This document shows, piece after piece, positions 1-10,069 of a DNA stretch of 64,000 nucleotides. Source of the DNA: CAWGYT01 sp963826795 (GTDB taxonomy: Bacteria > Planctomycetota > Planctomycetia > Pirellulales > Pirellulaceae); assembly GCA_963826795.1 (NCBI GenBank), contig CAWGYT010000001.1, positions 62,001 to 126,000 on the forward strand, given 5' to 3'. The position numbers and the translations under genes were made by a program. The notes under the pieces are model-generated. The model searched no databases and had not been told where the DNA came from. It was given only the letters and a program-made list of their open reading frames with translations. The stretch's first letter is position 1. The number at the start of each line of letters is the position of its first letter.

Positions 1-269
1 CGTAACTGCTGCAACGTGCGGTGTCCTGCAGGCAACCGTTTGAGGTTTTCGGTAAGCGTCTTCGCGACCGACACCTTATTGTCTTCACTGGCAATGCACA
101 GACCTTCGATCTCGAGGATCCTGAAGTCGTCCTTCAGATTGCGAAATCCGCGGTCATAGCTGGCCAGCCAAAGATCGTGCCGCTGAGCACACAGATGTGC
201 GGCCATCTCCCGTGCCCGCGAGGAATGCCCCGAACCCTCGCCCGCCACGCCATAGATGATCCTGGCCAT
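1..269 (-). CDS. Glycosyltransferase-like protein (MurG/UDPGT fold), 5' part only
   Basis: An open frame runs from an ATG at 269 to the left edge without a stop, giving the first 89 residues. The start MARIIYGVAGEGSGHSSRA has the glycine-rich GEGSGH loop found at the N-terminus of GT-B glycosyltransferases, in particular the MJ1255/VC2487-type family. The rest (DLWLASYDRGFRNL, then an LEIEGLCI strand) fits the alternating beta/alpha pattern of that Rossmann-like half. The donor-binding C-terminal half lies outside the window, so the substrate cannot be inferred. It lies 114 bases downstream of the kinase-TPR gene on the same strand. The GT fold call is fairly safe from the loop; the exact family is an inference. 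Confidence 0.72.
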   Translation of the reverse strand, partial: MARIIYGVAGEGSGHSSRAREMAAHLCAQRHDLWLASYDRGFRNLKDDFRILEIEGLCIASEDNKVSVAKTLTENLKRLPAGHRTLQQL

Positions 270-383
270 TGCAAACTCCGACGCGTCGAATCGATCCTGG
301 GAAACTCTCTGACCCCGCGATGCCTCCGCGGTGATTCCGATGGCCGACGGGCGGTGGCGGGCACTTGGATCGCCGCAAGCGTC

Positions 384-3300
384 CTAACGGGTACCCGTGA
401 CCGCGAACAAGTGAAACCGCGTTCGATCGTTGTCAAACTTTGCCAAGTCGCTGCGCAGCACGATCTTCGTTAGCGACCGAGCGCCGGGCAGGGAAGTCCC
501 CATCTCGAACAGAGCGGTCGTATTGGCATCATCGAAACGCTCGCCATCGAGTCGATCCATCCCGTCCCAACACGGTGTGCAAGTCATCTCCGGGTCGAAC
601 GCGACGTTGCTATGGAACCAATCGTAGCCCGAGAGGAATTTACGCTCGATCGAACCGTCGTCGTAACGGAGCTCGATGGGAATCGTACAGTCACCGTTTC
701 CGCACGAGACGAGAAATCGCAACCCGGAGAGCGCACCATGGCCCACCGCGATTTCCAAGGGTGTGACATCTTGTTGCGACAATTGAATCGCGTTTGCCGA
801 GCTGTAATCGCCAAGCTGGTGGATGCCAACCTGCCCGTCAAGTGGCAACCCTCTCACGTTGGAGTTATCCGATCGTTGTCCATCGAATCCCGCCACGACG
901 AGGTTTCCGCGAGCGTCATCATCGAAGAAGTCGTTCGCGGCGTCACCCGGGTTCGCGATCACGTCGCGATTGAAGTAGGTCGAGAGGTCGATCCTAACCA
1001 ACTCGGGGGCCTGTCCGTCCAGCGTGAAGCTGCGTTCCTCCGAGTACGCCGAGGCCAACCCCTCCGAACCGACATATCGGACTCGCCACGCGTAAGATTT
1101 CCCGGCGGGCAACCAACCTGCGGGGAGCGGCAACTCGCGAAGATGTTCGGTACTGACGACGCTCAAGACGGGCGACTCGTCAAACGAACCCTCTGCCGCA
1201 CGAATTTGCCACTGAGTCATCCGATGTTGGACGGCGTCCAAGCGATGCCGAAATGCGCCCGCCTTCAAAGCGATCGCCGACCGATTCGGAATCATGCCGA
1301 TCGGCGACTCCAACACGGGAGTTTCAGGAGGAATTGGTTCTAGCGCCTGCGCCATTTCAGGTCTATCCGTGGAACGGTAGACGACCGCCAAGGCTTCCCT
1401 GACCGACGCCGTGACTCCGTCCCGCGGACCCTTTCGCGCGAGAAAGAACTCGTAGCATTGTTTCAAGAGCGGTTCGGCCTGAGCGTATTCGCCGACGGAG
1501 AGCAGACTATAGGCCAACATGTAGCGACACTCCTGAAAGTACTCGGTTCGCTCGTTGCGGAAGCGACTTGGCGTGTCGTGGAACTCTTGCAGATAGGGAA
1601 TCGCCTCAGCGAACCGCCCCAACTCGAAGTACAATCGACCGAGGTCGATCACGGCATTGAGCGTATCGGGGTGCGTGTCATCCAGCACTTCGCGGCGAGT
1701 CGCCAGGGTTTCCTGGAGCAGCGGAAGGGCTTCTTCGGGACGTCCGAGATTAATCAGTGTGATGGCAAGATTGTTCAGCGCCAGCAAATAATGCGGATGG
1801 TCAGACCCCAGCAGCCGCCTCTTATCGGCAACCAGATCCGCATACAGCGGCTCGACCTCCGCGAAGCGTCCCTCGCGAAAGAACACCGACGCATAGTAGG
1901 ACCTGGTGCTGAGTGTTCGACGGTCGTTTGGCCCATGCAGCTCTTGCGTCACATCGATCAACTCGCGCAAGATCGCGCGCGCCTCATCGTATCGCTCTTG
2001 ATGCGCGTACAAATTGGCCAGCCGACTTTTCGCAAAAATCGTGTCTTCGTGGTTCGGTCCGAGCGTCGCCTTCAGACCCTCGGCCGCCAATGTTTGGTAC
2101 TTTTCCGACAGATCGTATTGTCTCTTTTCGCGGCAGGCGATTGCGTAGGAGCTCATGCAGAGCAGCGTCATTCGGTGCCGATCGCCGAGTTTTTCGCGCC
2201 AGCTCCATGCCAAGCATCGCCTGTCGCGCCGCTTCGTCGTAGTTCCCCAGCGTAAACTGCGACTCCGCGATCGTCGCTCTGAGCGAGACCTCGACCTCCG
2301 GCTGATCTTGAAGCTCCGGCCAACGCTTCTCGGAAAAGTCCTCCAAGAGCTGACGCACCGTATAGTCCTTCATGTCCTTGCCCGTCGGTCTCGCCGCCAA
2401 GAACATGTTCCGCATCAATTTGGCCAACTCATTCGCCCGCATCAGCTCTTGCTGTGCAGCTCGCTCGCTGGCGACTGCTCTTATCAGCTCGTTCCGCTCC
2501 CGCTTCTCACTGGCGCTCGCTCGCAACCAGAGCCCAGTCGAGATGATGGTGGACAAGATCATGAGCACGGCGATCGCCGCCACCGACGCGACCAGCGCAC
2601 GATTTCGCTTCGCAAATTTCTTCAGCTGATAAGCGGTGCTAGGAGGACGAGCCAAAATGGGTTCATCTCGCAAGAACCGACGAATGTCCTCGGCCAGCTC
2701 AGCAGCCGAAGCGTAACGCTGCTCGCGATCCTTTTGCAACGCCTTGCCAACGATCGTTTCGACATCGCCTCGCGACTCAGGATTTAGCGTCCCCAGTCGT
2801 TGCGGTTCATGTTCGCGGATCGACGCGAGCGAATGAATCAACGACATTTTTTGATCCGGATGCGGCAGCTTCCCGGCCAGCATTTCAAACAAGATCACAC
2901 CGATCGAGTAGATGTCGCTGCGAGCATCGACGTCGATTTCTCCGGCGCTCGCCTGCTCGGGACTCATGTACGCGACGGTGCCCAGGACTTGTCCCGTGAG
3001 AGTATTGATAACGCCGTCGGGCGATTCCTCCAGCGCGCGTGCGACGCCGAAATCGAGAATCTTTGGAGTCCCGCTATCCGTGATCAGGATGTTCGCGGGC
3101 TTGAGGTCGCGATGGACGATTCCTTTCTGATGTGCATGATGAATCGCGTCGCAGATCTGTGCGACCAACTGGAGACGCTGCGACTGATTGAGCCCGAGGG
3201 CTGTCGCATAATCAGTGACGGGTCGACCCTCGACCAGCTCCATCGCGAAAAAAGGCGAATCGCCCTCGCTGTCACTATCTTGAGCTTCGTAGATCTGCGC

Positions 3301-3750
3301 GATCCCCGGATGCTGCAATCGTCCCAGGATCTGGGTCTCGTATCGAAACCGATTTCGCATCGCTTCGGAATGAAAACGTGTCGCAATGACTTTAATCGCG
3401 ACGCTGCGACTCGGGTTCTGTTGGCGAGCCTCATAGACGGTCCCCATCCCGCCCTCGCCAAGTTTTCGGACAATCCGGTATCTCCCGATCTGCGCCGGTG
3501 TCTTGGCGCCCCCTGGACTGGATGGCTCGCGAATCCGCGTGTCCGACGGCAAGATCCCGCCCGTCACGTGCACCGTCGCTCCTTCCGCGAGGTGAGCCTC
3601 TTCCGCTTCGATCAGCGATCGGACACTCGCCAGCAAGACTTCATCATCGGCACACGCATCCTCGATGAACTGCGTCCTCTGATCCGGAGCGTGGCACGCC
3701 GCTTCGCGAAGCAGCCGTCGCGCACGATCATCTGGCCCGGAAGTCGTCAT
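384..3750 (-). CDS. Transmembrane Ser/Thr protein kinase with TPR repeats, split by a frameshift
   Basis: The N-terminal reading frame (ATG 3750, MTTSGPDDRAR) carries a complete Hanks-type kinase at residues 90-361: glycine loop GEGGMGTVYEA, VAIK lysine 120, HRDLKPAN 213-220, DFG 233-235, SPE. A membrane helix (386-410) and a coiled stretch follow, then the first TPR. The frame breaks at A5 on the coding strand (plus 2190-2194): reading GELARK-like ...LARK then LGDRHRM in the next frame continues the TPRs without loss. TPRs run to about plus 1400; then comes a unique C-terminal part with an FN3-like segment and a Cys-containing module (SCGNGDC, TCTPCWDG). The joined protein would be about 1120 residues. 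It probably autophosphorylates in the cytoplasm; the C-terminal half lies beyond the membrane helix. The upstream ATG choices would add a non-conserved tail. The break may be a sequence error, a real mutation or slippage. Confidence 0.85.
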
Positions 3751-3962
3751 GATGCGGCCGTTCAGTAGTCCCAAGCAGGCGGCGCGGTAAACGGAGCAGG
3801 AGAAAACCCTTGTACCCCAATATTTACCCCAATATAGTCGAATGCCGCTGGAACTCAATTCGACGGTGACCGGAGTGGCGAGCTCAAGGCGAGCTGCCCG
3901 ATCGCACTGGCACCGCGCATGTCACCCTGGATGCCTGCCGAAATGGACGCGGTGACGGTGCA

Positions 3963-4736
3963 CTATTCCAACTGCCCGAGGCGGTATTCCACGAAATCCA
4001 GAATCGCAAGCTCAGCCTGCCGATTGTCGGCAACAAAGCCATTCGCCTGCGAAATGAGGTCATCTCGCAATCGACGAAAGCGGTCCGCGGCGGAGTCGAT
4101 GTCGCCCCGGATGACAGCCGACTCGGCATACTGCAGCCGCTGAACGAGCGCCGGTGACGTGCTGGGAGAAGCGATCGCGGCGCGGACAACCGCCGCGAAA
4201 CTCGGCGGGTCACGGCGGGTCGTCTGCTTGAACTGCTCGCGGACAAGTAGCCCGACCGAGCCCAGGATACACAGCGCGATCACCACAACTTGCAGCCACA
4301 TCTTCGAACCGTCGGCTGGTTTTCCCGACGTGCTCGTCGACACCGCGGGTGCGTCCTGAAAACCGATCGGCTCGAGGTCGCTGTTGTCGTCATTATCGAA
4401 CTCCGCAGCCACGCGGGGGGGGCCTGGCGTTGGATCGTCCTCGACGTCGAGGATCAGTTCGATCTCATGGTTCAACTTCAGGATATCGGTGTCGGGCCAT
4501 TCGAGTGCCTGGCCTGGAGCAACGATTTGAGTCCCGACGAAAAGGTTCGTTTCGCAGCGGTTGTAGACTCGATACCGCCCGTCGCGAAATTCCAAGGTCA
4601 AGGCGTGTCCTGGTACATCGGCGGTCGGCAAGAACACGTCCGACCGCGGATCGCTGCCGATCCGAACCACGGGCCGCTCGATCCAATGAGAGGTGCCGGC
4701 GGAGATCCCGGATTGCACAATGACTTTGGCGGGCAT
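3963..4736 (-). CDS. FHA-like domain membrane protein at the end of the Tad operon
   Basis: 257 residues. Residues 1-95 look like a forkhead-associated fold: VVRIGSDPRSDVFLPTADVPGHALTLEFRDGRYRVYN, followed by a loop and an LKLNHEIELIL strand. The usual IGR arginine is Ser here (IGS), although the His of the second motif is present (PGHA), so phosphothreonine binding is doubtful. An acidic linker leads to one membrane helix at about 145-165 (WLQVVVIALCILGSVGLLV), then a helical C-terminal domain of about 90 residues. The stop-to-start gap from tadC is 4 bases, so it is the last gene of the Tad operon. Its role is unknown; an assembly or regulatory partner of the inner-membrane platform is a reasonable inference. 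Confidence 0.7.
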   Translation of the reverse strand: MPAKVIVQSGISAGTSHWIERPVVRIGSDPRSDVFLPTADVPGHALTLEFRDGRYRVYNRCETNLFVGTQIVAPGQALEWPDTDILKLNHEIELILDVEDDPTPGPPRVAAEFDNDDNSDLEPIGFQDAPAVSTSTSGKPADGSKMWLQVVVIALCILGSVGLLVREQFKQTTRRDPPSFAAVVRAAIASPSTSPALVQRLQYAESAVIRGDIDSAADRFRRLRDDLISQANGFVADNRQAELAILDFVEYRLGQLE

Positions 4737-4740
4737 GCAT

Positions 4741-5661
4741 TTACTCCAAAAACGTCAGTAACGCGGGCAGCAGGATCGGAGCGACGATGACCAGCAGGCA
4801 CGCGACCATCACGATCATCCCCGGAAACACCATTTGGACCTCCGCCTCGGAGGCCGCCTTTTCTCCCCATTGGGATCGCTTCAGGCGCATCTGATCCGCC
4901 TGCTCGCGAAGTATCGAGCTCATCGGCGTACCCAGCTCCTCGCCCTTGTTGATCGCGAACACCAGCTCCGAAATGTCCTTGTCGTCGCAACGACCGCGAA
5001 GGTCGTTCAGAGCCTGGCTGCGTGACCGACCCAGATTGATCTGCCGCAGGACTTCCGCCAGCTCGGTTCCCAGCGGATGACGCACATTGTCGCGAACCAC
5101 CGTCTGCAAACTCCCCTCAAAGTCGGCGCCCGCCTGCAGCATCAATGCAATCTGATCGACCGCGAAGGGCATCCGCAATCGAATCCGCTTCAGGTGGCGA
5201 TTCGATCGGGACACGACCGATTGCTCAGCCAGCCAGGGATAGGAGAACAAGAGCAAACCGGCCAGTATCGCTGCGAGCAGCCCGAAACCCGTCGGAGCAA
5301 TCAACAGGTAAACGGCGATGGAAGATAGCATCGCTTCGATCAGCTTCGTTGCCAGAAACTCAGCCGGCCGCCAAGGGAGTCCTTCGTTGGCGAGCCGCAG
5401 ATGACGCCCGAGTTGTCGAAGCCTTGCTCCATCTGGATCGTAGAACCGGGCGAGCTCGGCGACGAGGGGCTCGAAACTTCGAAACACGAAGCTGCCGGCT
5501 CGCACCTGCTCAAGCCGTTGCTCCTCGAATCCTTCGCTCGGTGCCAGACTCGGCCTTGGGCCGGATACGATCACGACCACTGTCCAGGCGGCGAACGCGG
5601 CGGCAACGCCCACCATCCCCGACGCGGCCAGCAGTCCATATTGCTCGATCAATTCCAACAT
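4741..5661 (-). CDS. tadC: TadC-like inner-membrane platform protein (T2SSF domain)
   Basis: About 306 residues from the ATG at 5661 (MLELIEQYGLL). That start was chosen because it sits 4 bases after the tadB stop; a longer upstream version would overlap tadB. There is an N-terminal membrane helix, a helical T2SSF/GspF domain (RMPFAVDQIALMLQAGADFEGSLQ, ...GEELGTPMSSILREQADQMRLKRSQWGEKAASEAEVQMVFPGMIVMVAC in shorter pieces), and a C-terminal hydrophobic helix ending LLTFLE. The KAASEA...FPG region is typical of TadB/TadC. With TadB it should form the platform on which the TadA ATPase acts to assemble Flp pili. Confidence 0.9.
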   Translation of the reverse strand: MLELIEQYGLLAASGMVGVAAAFAAWTVVVIVSGPRPSLAPSEGFEEQRLEQVRAGSFVFRSFEPLVAELARFYDPDGARLRQLGRHLRLANEGLPWRPAEFLATKLIEAMLSSIAVYLLIAPTGFGLLAAILAGLLLFSYPWLAEQSVVSRSNRHLKRIRLRMPFAVDQIALMLQAGADFEGSLQTVVRDNVRHPLGTELAEVLRQINLGRSRSQALNDLRGRCDDKDISELVFAINKGEELGTPMSSILREQADQMRLKRSQWGEKAASEAEVQMVFPGMIVMVACLLVIVAPILLPALLTFLE

Positions 5662-5665
5662 GTTC

Positions 5666-6505
5666 CTACAACTCGATGGATAGAATTCGGTTGCTCCACC
5701 AGACGCTGACACAGGTCAAGCCGATCACCGCGAGAATTACGAATTGGCCGATCAGTGACTCGAATACCAGCAGCGTGCCAGACGGAAAGATGACAAAGAA
5801 ACCAGCCAGGAACAGAAAGGGGAACGCGGCCAGGATCCAGACGACTTTCCGACCGCTGGCCGTTTCGGTTTCGAGTTGTCGTTCGACCCGCTGGTTCTCT
5901 TGCAGGCTGTAGCCAATTCGCTCAAGCGCTTCGGTCACTCGACTGCCCCGCTCCAAACTGACTTTAATGGCCGATGCGAACAACGTGAAGCTATCCAACT
6001 GGAGTCGCTCCTTGGCATCGGTAATCGCGCTGGCCAGGGGTCGTCCGTGCTCGTATTCATTCACGATCCTCTGCAGCTCGGCTGCCAGAGGCTGCGGTGA
6101 CTCACGACTGACAGCTGCCAGTCCTTGAGCCAATGAAAGGCCCGCGCGGCTCGCATTCGCCAAAGCCACCGCTCCACCCACCATCTGATCCCGCAGCAGC
6201 GAACGGCGACGAGCGATGACGGCCTTCAGGATCCATCGTGGCGCAAAGAAAACCAGCAGCAGTACGGCAAATGCGATCGGAAACATATTGAGCACGACGC
6301 CAAACACGACAACACTTGCGATCAGCGAAATGCCCCACCATCGCAAAACGGTTCGGTAGCGTGCCGGGTCCAGTGACAACGAGCACAGCATCGGGTACAG
6401 ATCGGACAAATAGCGTCGCACGGCGTCGTCCCAGACCCCTCCGATGCACGTTCCCGCCAAGGTACCGGCGGCGAAGGCGATGAGTGTCGTTGTCAGCGGA
6501 ATCAT
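5666..6505 (-). CDS. tadB: TadB-like inner-membrane platform protein (T2SSF domain)
   Basis: 279 residues. There are hydrophobic segments at the N-terminus (about 5-25), around 55-90 and near the C-terminus, with a soluble helical T2SSF domain between them (LRDQMVGGAVALANASRAGLSLAQGLAAV, ...LERGSRVTEALERIGYSLQENQRVERQLE, both typical of TadB). It starts with an ATG overlapping the stop of the tadA-like gene by 4 bases, and tadC begins 4 bases after its stop, so tadA-tadB-tadC is a translationally coupled block. The predicted role is the inner-membrane platform of the Tad pilus or type IVc secretion apparatus. Confidence 0.9.
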   Translation of the reverse strand: MIPLTTTLIAFAAGTLAGTCIGGVWDDAVRRYLSDLYPMLCSLSLDPARYRTVLRWWGISLIASVVVFGVVLNMFPIAFAVLLLVFFAPRWILKAVIARRRSLLRDQMVGGAVALANASRAGLSLAQGLAAVSRESPQPLAAELQRIVNEYEHGRPLASAITDAKERLQLDSFTLFASAIKVSLERGSRVTEALERIGYSLQENQRVERQLETETASGRKVVWILAAFPFLFLAGFFVIFPSGTLLVFESLIGQFVILAVIGLTCVSVWWSNRILSIEL

Positions 6506-8394
6506 GTCGCCCTCTCGCTGTAGAATGAATCCAGGCGAAGCACACCTGACTCGATCAACTCCCCAATGAAGCTTGGTAACAATCCTGTCGGTTTTAGCTC
6601 GCTGTCTTCCGCTTCCTCACGCAGGTACAGATCTCGCAGTTCGATCTTGTTCGTGTGCCGGCTGACTCCCACACATTCCGTGATCTGACCGACCACCCGT
6701 CGTCCGTCGCGCAGCCGCTGGAGTTGCACGATAATGTCGATGGCCGAACCAATCTGCTGATGGATCGACGACACCGGCAGATCGGCGGCCATCTGCACCA
6801 GCACTTCCAACCGGAGAATGACATCGTTTGCCGTATTGGCGTGAATCGTTGTCACTGATCCATCGTGCCCCGTATTCATTGCCTGCAGCATATCCAGCGC
6901 TTCGGCTCCCCGGCATTCTCCCACAATAATTCGGTCGGGGCGCATCCGCAGGGCGTTTCGCACGAGGTCACGAATCGTATACTCGCCCGCGCCCTCCACG
7001 TTCGCCTCTTTCGTCTCCAGCTTCACGACGTGCTGCTTTGGAAGCTGCAACTCCGCGGTATCCTCGATGGTAATGATCCGCTCACGGTCCGGGATAAAGT
7101 CGCTCAGACAATTCAGCATCGTGGTTTTCCCGGTACCCGTTCCCCCCGACACGACGATATTGCGTCGACTGAGCACGATCGCGCGGAGGAACTCAGCGAC
7201 CGTTTGCGTCATCGCCCCGATCGACACCAGGTCATCGATCAACATCTTGCGATAGGGAAACTTGCGGATCGTGAGCGTCGCGCCGCTAATGGCAAGCGGC
7301 GGAATCACCGCGTTGACGCGACTCCCGTCCGATAAACGGGCGTCGACAAGCGGTTGTGACTTATCGATGCGTCGCCCCACTTTGCCGACGATCCTCTGGA
7401 TAATCGATTCGATGACTTCATCTGAAATGAATCGGCGGCCCGAATTTTCGAGTACGCCGTTGCGTTCGACGTAAATCTTGTCGCGCCCCACGACCATGAT
7501 TTCCGAAATCGATGGCAGACGAAGCAGGTCTTCCAGAGGACCATAACCGAAGACGATATCCTTGATTTCTTTTTTCAAGTAACGGAAGGCCAAATACCGG
7601 CGGAACTCAGTATGAATCCGATCACTGACGGCGTCCCACGACGACCAGAAACCGCGTTCGATGGCATCAATGTGAGCGGATTCAGTTGGCGTTCGCGGAA
7701 TCGACAGCAGGTTGGCCATGTACCTTGCCGTCGACTCCAGCTCGTCTTCCCGCTCCGGCACCGCCGTCATCATGCGACTCCAGTGGCGTTTCGTGCAGAG
7801 CTCCGAGGGCACTTGCGAGTCAGCCCCCCGAGTCACGTCGGCCAACAAGCTGTCCCGCAAGCTATGGCCTGCAATATGCCCTACGAGCGCCGTGTTGGTG
7901 CGGATCGACTCGTCGCCCTGCGCAATGGTGTCCAATGTTCGCTCTAGCTTCAGCAAGCTCTCGTCATTCTCGCGCTGCACATCTTGCGAGTCCGCAGTCA
8001 GATTCATTCGCTCGAGCAGCTTCAGGTGCACGTCGCCGATGACTCGGGACATCGCCGCGTCCAAAGAGGCGCGTACCGATTCGCGCGACAACTGTTCTTC
8101 GTGTGGCAGGTCCAGGGTTAAGGTAAATGGAAAAAGGCTGATCGACTGATTCGTGCGTATCTCGCATCGCTCGCCGTTGTACAGTTGCCGCTCCCCAACC
8201 TTCACTCCATTGATGCCCAGCGCCATCAATTCCCACGACGCGCCACGTTTTTGGAGCACCGCCGCCTGGTCCGCAATGAAAGGGCTGTCCAACACAATGT
8301 CATTCGAAGTCGCGCGCCCAAGGCGAACGCGACTGCCCGTCACTTCGACAACTTTTCGCTCCGTGTCGACGACGTTGTTGAACCAGATCTTCAT
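6502..8394 (-). CDS. tadA: FHA-fused TadA/CpaF secretion ATPase
   Basis: 630 residues, longer than usual CpaF proteins because of an extra N-terminal module. Residues 1-95 form an FHA-like beta domain (VRLGRATSNDIVLDSPFIAD). Arg27 of the LGR motif is kept, but the Ser and His normally following are Ala41 and Ala44. A helical linker with many charged residues follows. The T2SSE ATPase domain covers about 270-580: Walker A GGTGTGKTT at 417-425, Asp-box IITIEDTAELQL, Walker B-like DRIIVGECRGAEAL, and HDGSVTTIHAN. The hexamer should power Flp pilus assembly. Its stop overlaps the tadB start by 4 bases. The FHA fusion hints at docking to a signalling protein. Confidence 0.92.
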   Translation of the reverse strand: MKIWFNNVVDTERKVVEVTGSRVRLGRATSNDIVLDSPFIADQAAVLQKRGASWELMALGINGVKVGERQLYNGERCEIRTNQSISLFPFTLTLDLPHEEQLSRESVRASLDAAMSRVIGDVHLKLLERMNLTADSQDVQRENDESLLKLERTLDTIAQGDESIRTNTALVGHIAGHSLRDSLLADVTRGADSQVPSELCTKRHWSRMMTAVPEREDELESTARYMANLLSIPRTPTESAHIDAIERGFWSSWDAVSDRIHTEFRRYLAFRYLKKEIKDIVFGYGPLEDLLRLPSISEIMVVGRDKIYVERNGVLENSGRRFISDEVIESIIQRIVGKVGRRIDKSQPLVDARLSDGSRVNAVIPPLAISGATLTIRKFPYRKMLIDDLVSIGAMTQTVAEFLRAIVLSRRNIVVSGGTGTGKTTMLNCLSDFIPDRERIITIEDTAELQLPKQHVVKLETKEANVEGAGEYTIRDLVRNALRMRPDRIIVGECRGAEALDMLQAMNTGHDGSVTTIHANTANDVILRLEVLVQMAADLPVSSIHQQIGSAIDIIVQLQRLRDGRRVVGQITECVGVSRHTNKIELRDLYLREEAEDSELKPTGLLPSFIGELIESGVLRLDSFYSERAT

Positions 8395-8483
8395 CGATAC
8401 GGGGTCTTCACAACTGGATGAAAAAATCGGGAGGGCGAAGCCGGGTGGGCGATATTCGCTCCGGCCAAGGGACTATTTTGGAC

Positions 8484-9185
8484 TCAATATACGGTCGGTG
8501 CTGGAATGACGAACTTGATCATGTCTCCCGCCAGCAACACCCGAGGCACGTTCGGGATGCCGTCCAGCGAGACGGTTTGATACACCGAGTTGGGACTCGG
8601 GAGCCGTCGGGCGCTCCCCTGCTCTTCCCTGAGCGATGGAACCACCTGAACCGCGACGATTCGGTGGCCCAGGTCCGCGTTCGATGCACCACTCGGCTGC
8701 GGACTAATGATCTCAAGCAGTTGTTTCGTCTTGCGGTCGAAGTCTGCGCTGACCTCGATCGTCACATTGTTCCGACTGTTGTCGCTTGAATAAACCTGAG
8801 AATCCTGATCCGGCTCCTTAAAGCGAGCGCCCACGCTGATCAGCCGAAAGGGCCCGATCACATCCCAGCTTCGCTCTTCCGCCGGAGGGCGAATGTCGCG
8901 TTGAAAGAAAACGTCACCGGCGTCGTAGGGTCGGCCCGCTTTGACACCGAACAGGATGGCCCGATGCCGATAAGGAATCAGAGACATCTTCAGCTTGTCT
9001 AGGTCGCCTGGCACCGGCACCGCAATCAAGTCTTCTTCCCCGATTGTGTGACCCATTTCGATCTTGGTGTTCGCCGCCACGAACTCCGACGGCATCGCCT
9101 TGGCGGAGACCCAGAGCCAATTCATCCCGGCAGCGACCAGACCGAGGAACAGCGCGAACGACAATTTCATGATGTTGCTCATCAA
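8484..9185 (-). CDS. CpaB/RcpC-like pilus assembly protein (SAF-type), probable
   Basis: 233 residues with one N-terminal membrane helix (MKLSFALFLGLVAAGMNWLWV), then a short SAF-like stretch (FVAANTKIEMGHTIGEEDLIAVPVPGDLDKL) that resembles the domain of CpaB/RcpC, where it binds peptidoglycan near the secretin. The C-terminal part (about 110-225) resembles RcpC/CpaB-type beta regions (VNVTIEVSADFDRKTKQLLEI; VSLDGIPNVPRVLLAGDMIKFVIP) in short runs. Its place immediately before the FHA-tadA gene, and its 4-base ATGA overlap with the preceding gene, support a Tad role. Similarity is moderate, so this is a probable assignment. Confidence 0.65.
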   Translation of the reverse strand: MMSNIMKLSFALFLGLVAAGMNWLWVSAKAMPSEFVAANTKIEMGHTIGEEDLIAVPVPGDLDKLKMSLIPYRHRAILFGVKAGRPYDAGDVFFQRDIRPPAEERSWDVIGPFRLISVGARFKEPDQDSQVYSSDNSRNNVTIEVSADFDRKTKQLLEIISPQPSGASNADLGHRIVAVQVVPSLREEQGSARRLPSPNSVYQTVSLDGIPNVPRVLLAGDMIKFVIPAPTVY

Positions 9186-9994
9186 CCTTCACCTTGAACC
9201 CGAGCCACCTGCCGCACCGCGACATCGGGCGAGGAAGTAAGTAATAGTGAGTTAATGCGGGCGACTTGCTTGGACCACGCATAAACAACCGTCCCCTGCT
9301 TCACACAGAGGAAACTGAAGGAAGAGGGACTTCCCCAACCCGAATGCCGTACTTGCCAACCCGCGCTTCGCCAGCGGCTGAGCAACACGTCGCGGTCCGT
9401 ATCGAGGGAAACCAATTCCATCAGGAGCTGGTGATCCTTGGACCAACGGCCGATCAACTGCTTCGCCTCCTGATCGAGTGGAAGCAGGTGCATGCCATCC
9501 GACTGCGGCTTGCACCCCGGTGTCAACTCGAGAAGCGTCCATCGATCTCCCGGTGACGGAACGGCGATGGTTGCCGCCGATATCTCGCCCTGGGTGCCGA
9601 GTGCCACCCTCGCCTTGAGACTCGGCTCATCAACGCGTAGTGTGCCTGCAGATTCCATCGCACTTGCCAGGCTTCGTTCGGAGTAAGAGTCATTTCGCGT
9701 CGCCACGTTGTCGGCGTTGTCGCTTCGAAGCTGCGACTGCACTTCGGAAAGCGGAGCGGTTGACGCACTCGCAATCCACGGTGCTTCGGCGAAACTCCAG
9801 GCCCCGTCCTTGGGAATCAGCCAGAGATCGCCGAACTCGACGTCCGACGTGTCGTGGGCCAGCTTCGGTCCTCGTATCAACTCGCGGATGGAGGCCATCG
9901 TGTTGACGCCAACCCAACTGAGTCCCAGGATGAGAACCAGTCGCCCAAGGTATCGAGCGGACGCCCGAAACGTTCCGTCTTTAATGCTTGCCAT
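9182..9994 (-). CDS. Membrane-anchored protein of the Tad operon, function unknown
   Basis: 270 residues. An N-terminal hydrophobic helix (about 15-33, YLGRLVLILGLSWVGVNTM) is followed by an apparently extracytoplasmic domain with no family I recognise. It has a Ser/Thr-rich middle and a C-terminal alpha/beta region (WTLLELTPGCKPQSDGMHLLP; SSFSFLCVKQGTVVYAWSKQVARIN, shown in part). Its stop overlaps the start of the CpaB-like gene by 4 bases, so the two are translationally coupled and probably work together. A CpaB-like position suggests an envelope-spanning assembly factor in place of a missing secretin-associated component, but this is inference only. Confidence 0.6.
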   Translation of the reverse strand: MASIKDGTFRASARYLGRLVLILGLSWVGVNTMASIRELIRGPKLAHDTSDVEFGDLWLIPKDGAWSFAEAPWIASASTAPLSEVQSQLRSDNADNVATRNDSYSERSLASAMESAGTLRVDEPSLKARVALGTQGEISAATIAVPSPGDRWTLLELTPGCKPQSDGMHLLPLDQEAKQLIGRWSKDHQLLMELVSLDTDRDVLLSRWRSAGWQVRHSGWGSPSSFSFLCVKQGTVVYAWSKQVARINSLLLTSSPDVAVRQVARVQGEG

Positions 9995-10069
9995 CGAGCC
10001 CCCCGTCGTCAGACCGAATCCCGGTCGGCTTCCAGAACCTTGAGTTCGGCCGCCAGCCGCTGTCGCTTG

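Noticed and set aside
21..473. A 150-codon plus-strand frame at the left edge
   Set aside because: It is opposite the glycosyltransferase-like start and the end of the kinase-TPR gene and has no similarity of its own.
2186..2198. Programmed frameshifting in the kinase-TPR gene as the leading explanation
   Set aside because: The A5 run allows slippage, but no stimulatory structure stands out and similar breaks occur in several unrelated genes, so sequence error or mutation is simpler.
2800..3768. A 322-codon plus-strand frame
   Set aside because: It is antisense to the conserved kinase domain.
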